Assembly (NCBI GenBank): GCA_037414955.1
Contig: JBBEWH010000123.1
Coordinates: 5,075-69,074, forward strand
Origin: Phytohabitans sp037414955
Lineage (GTDB): Bacteria; Actinomycetota; Actinomycetes; Mycobacteriales; Micromonosporaceae
Direction of reading: 5' to 3'
DNA: 64,000 nucleotides
This document shows, piece after piece, positions 60,041 to 64,000 of this stretch. Numbering within the stretch: position 1 is the first letter of the stretch; every line of letters begins with the position of its first letter. A program made the translations under genes and the position numbers. The notes under the pieces were generated by a model, which did no database searches, had not been told where the DNA came from, and saw only the letters and a list, made by a program, of their open reading frames with translations.

Positions 60041-60117
60041 ATGATCAAGGCGGCCTCAGGTGGTTCTCACAACTTGAGCCGCGACTTGAGCCGCGACTTG
60101 AGGCACGCCTTGATCAC
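60041..60117. repeat. class A palindrome, expanded variant
   Basis: Tips ATGATCAAGGCGGCCTCA and TGAGGCACGCCTTGATCAC, with an expanded centre in which the 14-mer ACTTGAGCCGCG is repeated in tandem. It lies between divergent operons. Confidence 0.8.
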
Positions 60118-60137
60118 GGATCGGGCACTATCCTGGT

Positions 60138-60151
60138 GATCTATCTAGATC
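60138..60151. promoter_or_regulatory. possible operator before the sugar ABC genes
   Basis: GATCTA-TC-TAGATC, six-base inverted halves, 52 bp upstream of the solute-binding protein start. It could be a binding site for a sugar-responsive regulator, but none is encoded nearby. Confidence 0.35.
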
Positions 60152-60202
60152 TTCCGATACCTTTCCGGAACAAACCGCAGACGTTCGACCTCGGAGGTCA
60201 GC

Positions 60203-61528
60203 GTGGCTAACAGAACGATGTCCCGGCGGAACTTCCTCAACGTGGCGGCGGGTGCCGGCGCGGGGATGGCTCTCGCGGCGTGCGGCAGTTCGGGTCCGGG
60301 TGACAGCGGGAGTGGCGCGGGAGCCAGCTACTGGTTCCTGACGGCCGCTCCCGGCGAGCAGATCCGGAAGAACGCCGTCGAACGCTTCAACAAAGCGAAC
60401 CCCGACAGTCAGATCAAGCCCACCGCGTTCGAGAACGACGCGTACAAGACCAAGATCAGGACCGCGCTCGGCGCGGGCCAGGCGCCGACCATCATCTGGG
60501 GTTGGGGTGGTGGCGGCCTGAAGAGCTGGGCGGACGCCGGTCAGGTCGACGACCTGACCGACTGGTTCGCCCAGAACGCCGCGGTGAAGGAGCGGCTGTT
60601 CCCGGCGTCGTTCGGCGCCGCGACCGTCAACGGCAAGATCTACGCCATGCCGTGCGAGACGGTCGAGCCGATCGTGCTGTTCTACGACAAGCGGGCGTTC
60701 GACAAGATCAAAGCGGAACCACCGCAGTCGTGGGGCGACATCATGGCCCTGGTACCCCGGTTCAACGCCGCGAACATCGCGCCGTTCTCGCTCGCCGGGC
60801 AGTCCCGATGGACGAACATGATGTGGCTGGAATTCCTCTTCGACCGGATCGGCGGGCCCGAGGTGTTCCAGGCGATCTTCGATGGCGAGAAGGACGCCTG
60901 GTCCCACCCGGCGTCCATCGAGGCGCTCACCAAGGCTCAGGATCTCGTCAAGGCCAACGGCTTCGTCAAGGGCTTCTCCTCGGTCGTCGCCGACGCCAAC
61001 GCCGACCAGGCCCTGCTCTACACCGGCAAGGCCGCGATGATGGTGCACGGCACCTGGACGTACGGTTCGATGGCCGAGGAGGGCGGAAACTTCGTCTCCG
61101 GCGGCAACCTCGGATACATGAACTTCCCGCCGGTCGAGGGCGGCAAGGGCGACCCCGGCAACACGGTCGGCAACCCCGCGCAGTACCTGTCCATCTCCGC
61201 GAAGGCCACGGCCGAGGAGAAGGAGATCGCCAAGAAGTTCTTCAGCACCGGGGTCCTCACCGACGAGGAGTCCGCCGAGTGGCTCGACTCGGGTGGCGTG
61301 CCGATCGTCAAGGGCAGCGAGAGCAAGATCGCCAGCTCGAAGGACCCGGACTTCCTGAACTTCGTCTACACCACGGCGAGCCAGGCGAAGTTCTTCGGGC
61401 AGTCCTGGGACCAGGCGCTGAGCCCGACCGCCGCCGAGAAGCTGCTGGACAACATCGCCAAGCTGTTCCAGCTGTCGATCACACCTCAGCAGTACGCGGC
61501 CAACATGAACCAGGTCATCGGCCAGTGA
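60203..61528 (+). CDS. sugar ABC transporter solute-binding lipoprotein
   Basis: 441 residues. The N-terminus has a Tat motif (SRRNFLNVAAG) and lipobox LAAC (Cys near 29), so it is a lipid-anchored extracellular binding protein of the family that takes up oligosaccharides (DasA/MalE-like fold: FYDKRAFDKIKAEPPQSWGD, ALLYTGKAAMMVHGTW). GGAGG lies before GTG 60203. The ligand cannot be read from the sequence. Followed by two permease genes with overlaps; no ATPase gene is present, so a shared MsiK-type ATPase elsewhere is likely (established for many actinomycetes). Confidence 0.9.
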   Translation: MANRTMSRRNFLNVAAGAGAGMALAACGSSGPGDSGSGAGASYWFLTAAPGEQIRKNAVERFNKANPDSQIKPTAFENDAYKTKIRTALGAGQAPTIIWGWGGGGLKSWADAGQVDDLTDWFAQNAAVKERLFPASFGAATVNGKIYAMPCETVEPIVLFYDKRAFDKIKAEPPQSWGDIMALVPRFNAANIAPFSLAGQSRWTNMMWLEFLFDRIGGPEVFQAIFDGEKDAWSHPASIEALTKAQDLVKANGFVKGFSSVVADANADQALLYTGKAAMMVHGTWTYGSMAEEGGNFVSGGNLGYMNFPPVEGGKGDPGNTVGNPAQYLSISAKATAEEKEIAKKFFSTGVLTDEESAEWLDSGGVPIVKGSESKIASSKDPDFLNFVYTTASQAKFFGQSWDQALSPTAAEKLLDNIAKLFQLSITPQQYAANMNQVIGQ

Positions 61529-62463
61529 CCGGGCTCGCACCGCCCGCTGGCCGGGTCGGCCAACACAGTGAGTCAGTGGCCCACCCGGGCGGCGGGCGGC
61601 GCGGGTCACTGGCGTGGATGGCGCTGCCGGCGCTCCTCATCTTCGTCGCGTTCGCGGTCGTTCCCCTCGCCGGCGTGCTGGCGCTCAGCTTCACCCGGTG
61701 GGACGGGATCGGCGCGATCCACCCCGCCGGCCTCGACAGCTGGCGGACCGTGCTGTCCGACCCGGCCCTGCCGCACGCGCTGTGGGTCACGTTCCTGGTG
61801 ATGGCGCTGTCGTGGGCCTTCCAGACGCCGATGAGCCTGCTGATCGGCGTGCTGCTCGCGGGCCGGCAGCGCTACCGCGAGGTGCTGGCGGTCATCTACT
61901 TCATCCCGCTGCTGCTGAGCTCGGCGGCGCTCGCCATCACGTACAAGGCGTTGCTGGACCCCAACTTCGGCCTGGGCACCGGGCTCGGCATCCCGCTGCT
62001 GGCCCAGGACTGGCTGGGCCGCGGCAACCTCGCGCTCGGCGTCGTGGTCTTCGTGGTGTCCTGGCAGTTCATCCCGTTCCACGCCCTGATCTACCAGGGC
62101 GGGGTGCGGCAGATCCCGGCGACCCTTTACGAGGCGGCGCAGATCGACGGGGCCGGCCGGGTCCGGCAGTTCTTCAGCATCACGCTGCCCCAGCTCAAGT
62201 ACACGATCATCACCTCGTCGACGCTGATGGTCGTCGGGTCGCTGACGTTCTTCGACCTGATCTTCGTGCTCACCGAGGGTGGCCCCGGCGACGCGACCCG
62301 GGTGCTCGCCCTCGACATGTACAAGCGCGGTTTCCAGGCCAACCTGATGGGACCGGCCAGCGCGATCGCGGTCATCCTCGTCCTCGTCGGCCTCGCACTG
62401 GCGCTGCTGCTGCGCCGGCTCGGCGGCCGCGACGCCAGCGCCAGCCAGATGGAAGGGGTGTGA
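61525..62463 (+). CDS. sugar ABC transporter permease 1 (MalF-like)
   Basis: 312 residues from GTG 61525, which overlaps the binding-protein stop (GTGA). Six membrane segments and the EAA motif EAAQIDGAGRVRQFFSITLP, which docks the ATPase. It forms the channel with permease 2. Confidence 0.9.
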   Translation: MTGLAPPAGRVGQHSESVAHPGGGRRGSLAWMALPALLIFVAFAVVPLAGVLALSFTRWDGIGAIHPAGLDSWRTVLSDPALPHALWVTFLVMALSWAFQTPMSLLIGVLLAGRQRYREVLAVIYFIPLLLSSAALAITYKALLDPNFGLGTGLGIPLLAQDWLGRGNLALGVVVFVVSWQFIPFHALIYQGGVRQIPATLYEAAQIDGAGRVRQFFSITLPQLKYTIITSSTLMVVGSLTFFDLIFVLTEGGPGDATRVLALDMYKRGFQANLMGPASAIAVILVLVGLALALLLRRLGGRDASASQMEGV

Positions 62464-62464
62464 G

Positions 62465-63358
62465 ATGTCCACGACGCTCACGACCGGTGAGGACGTGGAC
62501 GCGCCGCCGGAGCGGGGCTCGGCCCGGCCCGCCGCCGGCTGGCGCTTCAACTGGCTCGGCGGGCTCGCGGGGTGGCTGTGGCTCGCGATCGTGGTGGTGC
62601 CGCTCTACTGGATCGTCATCACCAGTCTCAAGTCGCGCACCACCTACTACGCCCAGAACGCGATGGCGCCGCCGACCGATCCGACGCTCGAGAACTACCT
62701 GCTGGTCATCGAGTCGAGCTTCGGCCGCTACTTCGCCAACAGCGTGGTGGTCACGGTGGGCGCCGTCGGGCCCGCCGTGCTGGCCTCGTTCATGGCCGCC
62801 TACGCGATCGTGCGCGGCGGTGCCGGCAGCCGGTTTCTGCGCTCGGTCAACGTGCTCTTCCTGATGGGACTGGCGATCCCGCTGCAGGCCACCATCATCC
62901 CGGTCTACCTCATCATCATCCGGCTGCGGATGTACGACACCCTGCTCGCCATCATCCTGCCGTCCATCGCGTTCGCGATCCCGCTGTCGGTGCTGGTGCT
63001 CGCGAACTTCATCCGCGACGTGCCGAAGGAGCTGTTCGAGTCGATGCGGATGGACGGCGCCACCGACTGGCGCACGCTGTGGTCCCTGGCGTTCCCCTTG
63101 ACCAGACCGGCGCTGGTGACCGTGTCCATCTACAATGGATTGACGATCTGGAACGGCTTCCTGCTGCCGCTGATTCTCACCCAGAGCCCCGAGCAGCGCA
63201 CGCTGCCGCTCGCGCTGTGGACCTTCCAGGGCGAGTACGGCGTCAACGTGCCCGCCGTGCTCGCCTCCGTCGTGCTCGCCACGCTGCCGATCGTCGTCCT
63301 GTACGCGCTGGGCCGCCGCCAGCTCCTCAGTGGACTCACCGCCGGGCTCGGCCGATAG
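62465..63358 (+). CDS. sugar ABC transporter permease 2 (MalG-like)
   Basis: 297 residues. Six membrane segments with the EAA-type loop ESMRMDGATDWRTLWSLAFP and the MalG-like C-terminus (VLYALGRRQLLSGLTAGLGR). ATG 62465 lies one base after the permease 1 stop. A class A repeat starts 11 bp after its stop codon. Confidence 0.9.
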   Translation: MSTTLTTGEDVDAPPERGSARPAAGWRFNWLGGLAGWLWLAIVVVPLYWIVITSLKSRTTYYAQNAMAPPTDPTLENYLLVIESSFGRYFANSVVVTVGAVGPAVLASFMAAYAIVRGGAGSRFLRSVNVLFLMGLAIPLQATIIPVYLIIIRLRMYDTLLAIILPSIAFAIPLSVLVLANFIRDVPKELFESMRMDGATDWRTLWSLAFPLTRPALVTVSIYNGLTIWNGFLLPLILTQSPEQRTLPLALWTFQGEYGVNVPAVLASVVLATLPIVVLYALGRRQLLSGLTAGLGR

Positions 63359-63368
63359 CGGTCAGCCC

Positions 63369-63422
63369 ATGATCAGGGCGTCCCTCAAGTCGTTAGAGCT
63401 ACTTGAGGGACGCCCTGATCAT
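63369..63422. repeat. class A palindromic repeat, best-paired copy
   Basis: 54 nt with perfect 22-bp arms (first bases ATGATCAGGGCGTCCCTC) and a 10-nt loop, between convergent genes: 11 bp after the permease stop and 11 bp before the stop of the small secreted protein. Confidence 0.93.
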
Positions 63423-63432
63423 GAGGGGTGGA

Positions 63433-63840
63433 TTAGTTGATGTTTTTCCAGCTCGACAGGTCGTCGTAGCAGACCGAGCACTCACCCGTCTTGTACAGGT
63501 AGATGTAGAACTCGACCGTGCCGCCCTCGACCATGTCGTACGCGGCGCCCATCGAGGCCCGGCGCTCCTTGCAGTTGCCGTTGCCGCCGACCTCCAGGTC
63601 GTAGTTCTCCCAGCCGTCCAGGACCAGGACGGTCAGCCCCACGCCCCAGCCGTCCGCCTCGATGTCGCACAGCTTGACGACGTCACCGTTCGGCCAGAAC
63701 TCCACCCGGCCGCCCGGGTCGGTGTCGTCCGTGTGCATTGTGTACTTCGTGGCGGCCTGTGCCGGGCTCGATACCGCGAACGACGCGGTGACCCCGATCA
63801 TCAGCGCCACGAGCGCTCCCAGAAGCGTGCGCATCCTCAT
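63433..63840 (-). CDS. small secreted Cys-containing protein
   Basis: 135 residues. Signal peptide MRMRTLLGALVALMIGVTAS to about residue 30 (PAQAAT). The mature part is beta-rich with four cysteines (VVKLCDIEADGWG, GNGNCKERRAS, TGECSVCYDD), which can form two disulfides. Family unknown; similar small secreted proteins occur in streptomycetes. GGGAGAGG lies before ATG 63840. Confidence 0.7.
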   Translation of the reverse strand: MRMRTLLGALVALMIGVTASFAVSSPAQAATKYTMHTDDTDPGGRVEFWPNGDVVKLCDIEADGWGVGLTVLVLDGWENYDLEVGGNGNCKERRASMGAAYDMVEGGTVEFYIYLYKTGECSVCYDDLSSWKNIN

Positions 63841-63933
63841 CGGCCTCTCCCTTCCGCCGGATCTTTTCGTGTGGATGACCGGCGAGCCACCGACGCCCGA
63901 TCTCTTGAAGGAAACTTGAGCACCAGACATCCT

Positions 63934-64000
63934 CATGATCAAGGCGTGGCGCACCGCGGTTTAAACACGGGATGGGGGGCCAGTTGAATAGTTGCGGACG
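63934..64000. repeat. class A repeat, cut by the window end
   Basis: The left arm ATGATCAAGGCGTGG is present at 63934; its partner is not seen before position 64000. The arm has the GTGG variant shared with the long form at 48.4 kb. Confidence 0.5.

Overview
The window reads as chromosomal DNA of a filamentous high-GC actinomycete, most likely a member of the Micromonosporaceae (inference). Codon third positions are almost all G or C, many genes start with GTG, secreted enzymes carry Sec or Tat/lipobox signals, and several families are typical of that group: DUF4389, DUF6529, a SigE-family sigma factor, LacI-controlled fructan enzymes, a lasso peptide cluster and paired dynamin-like GTPases. 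No rRNA, replication origin or CRISPR array is visible; there is one tRNA.

Left part, 1-24.6 kb: a sparse and decaying region. It holds a broken tyrosine integrase, a frameshifted IS630-type transposase and a frameshifted IS5-type insertion sequence with perfect 16-bp terminal repeats. Remnants of VOC, Acg-type nitroreductase, isochorismatase, asparagine synthase, ABC ATPase and DUF4760-like genes lie among intact genes. The intact genes are mostly for secreted proteins: a phospholipase A2, a Cys-containing repeat protein, a carboxylesterase, a GH68 levansucrase, a GH32 fructan hydrolase and a ricin-lectin metalloprotease. There are also a large LAL-type ATPase regulator and a LacI regulator. 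GH68, LacI and GH32 form a small fructan unit with palindromic operators in front of GH32. The region ends at a tRNA-Pro whose 3' end faces it, as expected for an island integrated at a tRNA.

Middle part, 24.8-44.9 kb: core genes (der, cmk, a CsaA-like protein) are followed by small regulator/enzyme pairs: YceI with MarR, and TetR with a methyltransferase. Next come a three-gene operon with a zinc-ribbon M48 protease, a complete lasso peptide cluster (precursor, cyclase, RRE protein, protease, ABC exporter; 42.3 to 37.8 kb on the minus strand), and a Rieske lipoprotein with a DUF6529 membrane protein and a secreted partner.

Right part, 45-64 kb: two dynamin-like GTPases converge on an operon made of a lysozyme/NlpC-P60 protein with calcium-type repeats, an Ig-TM-SPOR-like protein, and an Hsp70 ATPase domain fused through a membrane segment to an extracellular PQQ-type beta-propeller. 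Back to back with that operon is a LuxR regulator - AAA+ ATPase - DUF4255 unit that looks like one end of a contractile injection system cluster without its sheath and tube genes. A SigE-like sigma factor with an FtsX-ectodomain partner, a sugar ABC transporter without its own ATPase, and a small secreted protein close the window.

The most unusual theme is repetitive palindromes. From 29 kb onward about a dozen copies of one family (outer arm ATGATCAAGGCGTCC) sit exactly at gene ends; in at least six cases the repeat itself supplies the stop codon, and in two others it encodes the C-terminal tail. A second palindrome family is inserted in frame inside two coding sequences, the Hsp70 fusion and the AAA+ ATPase.
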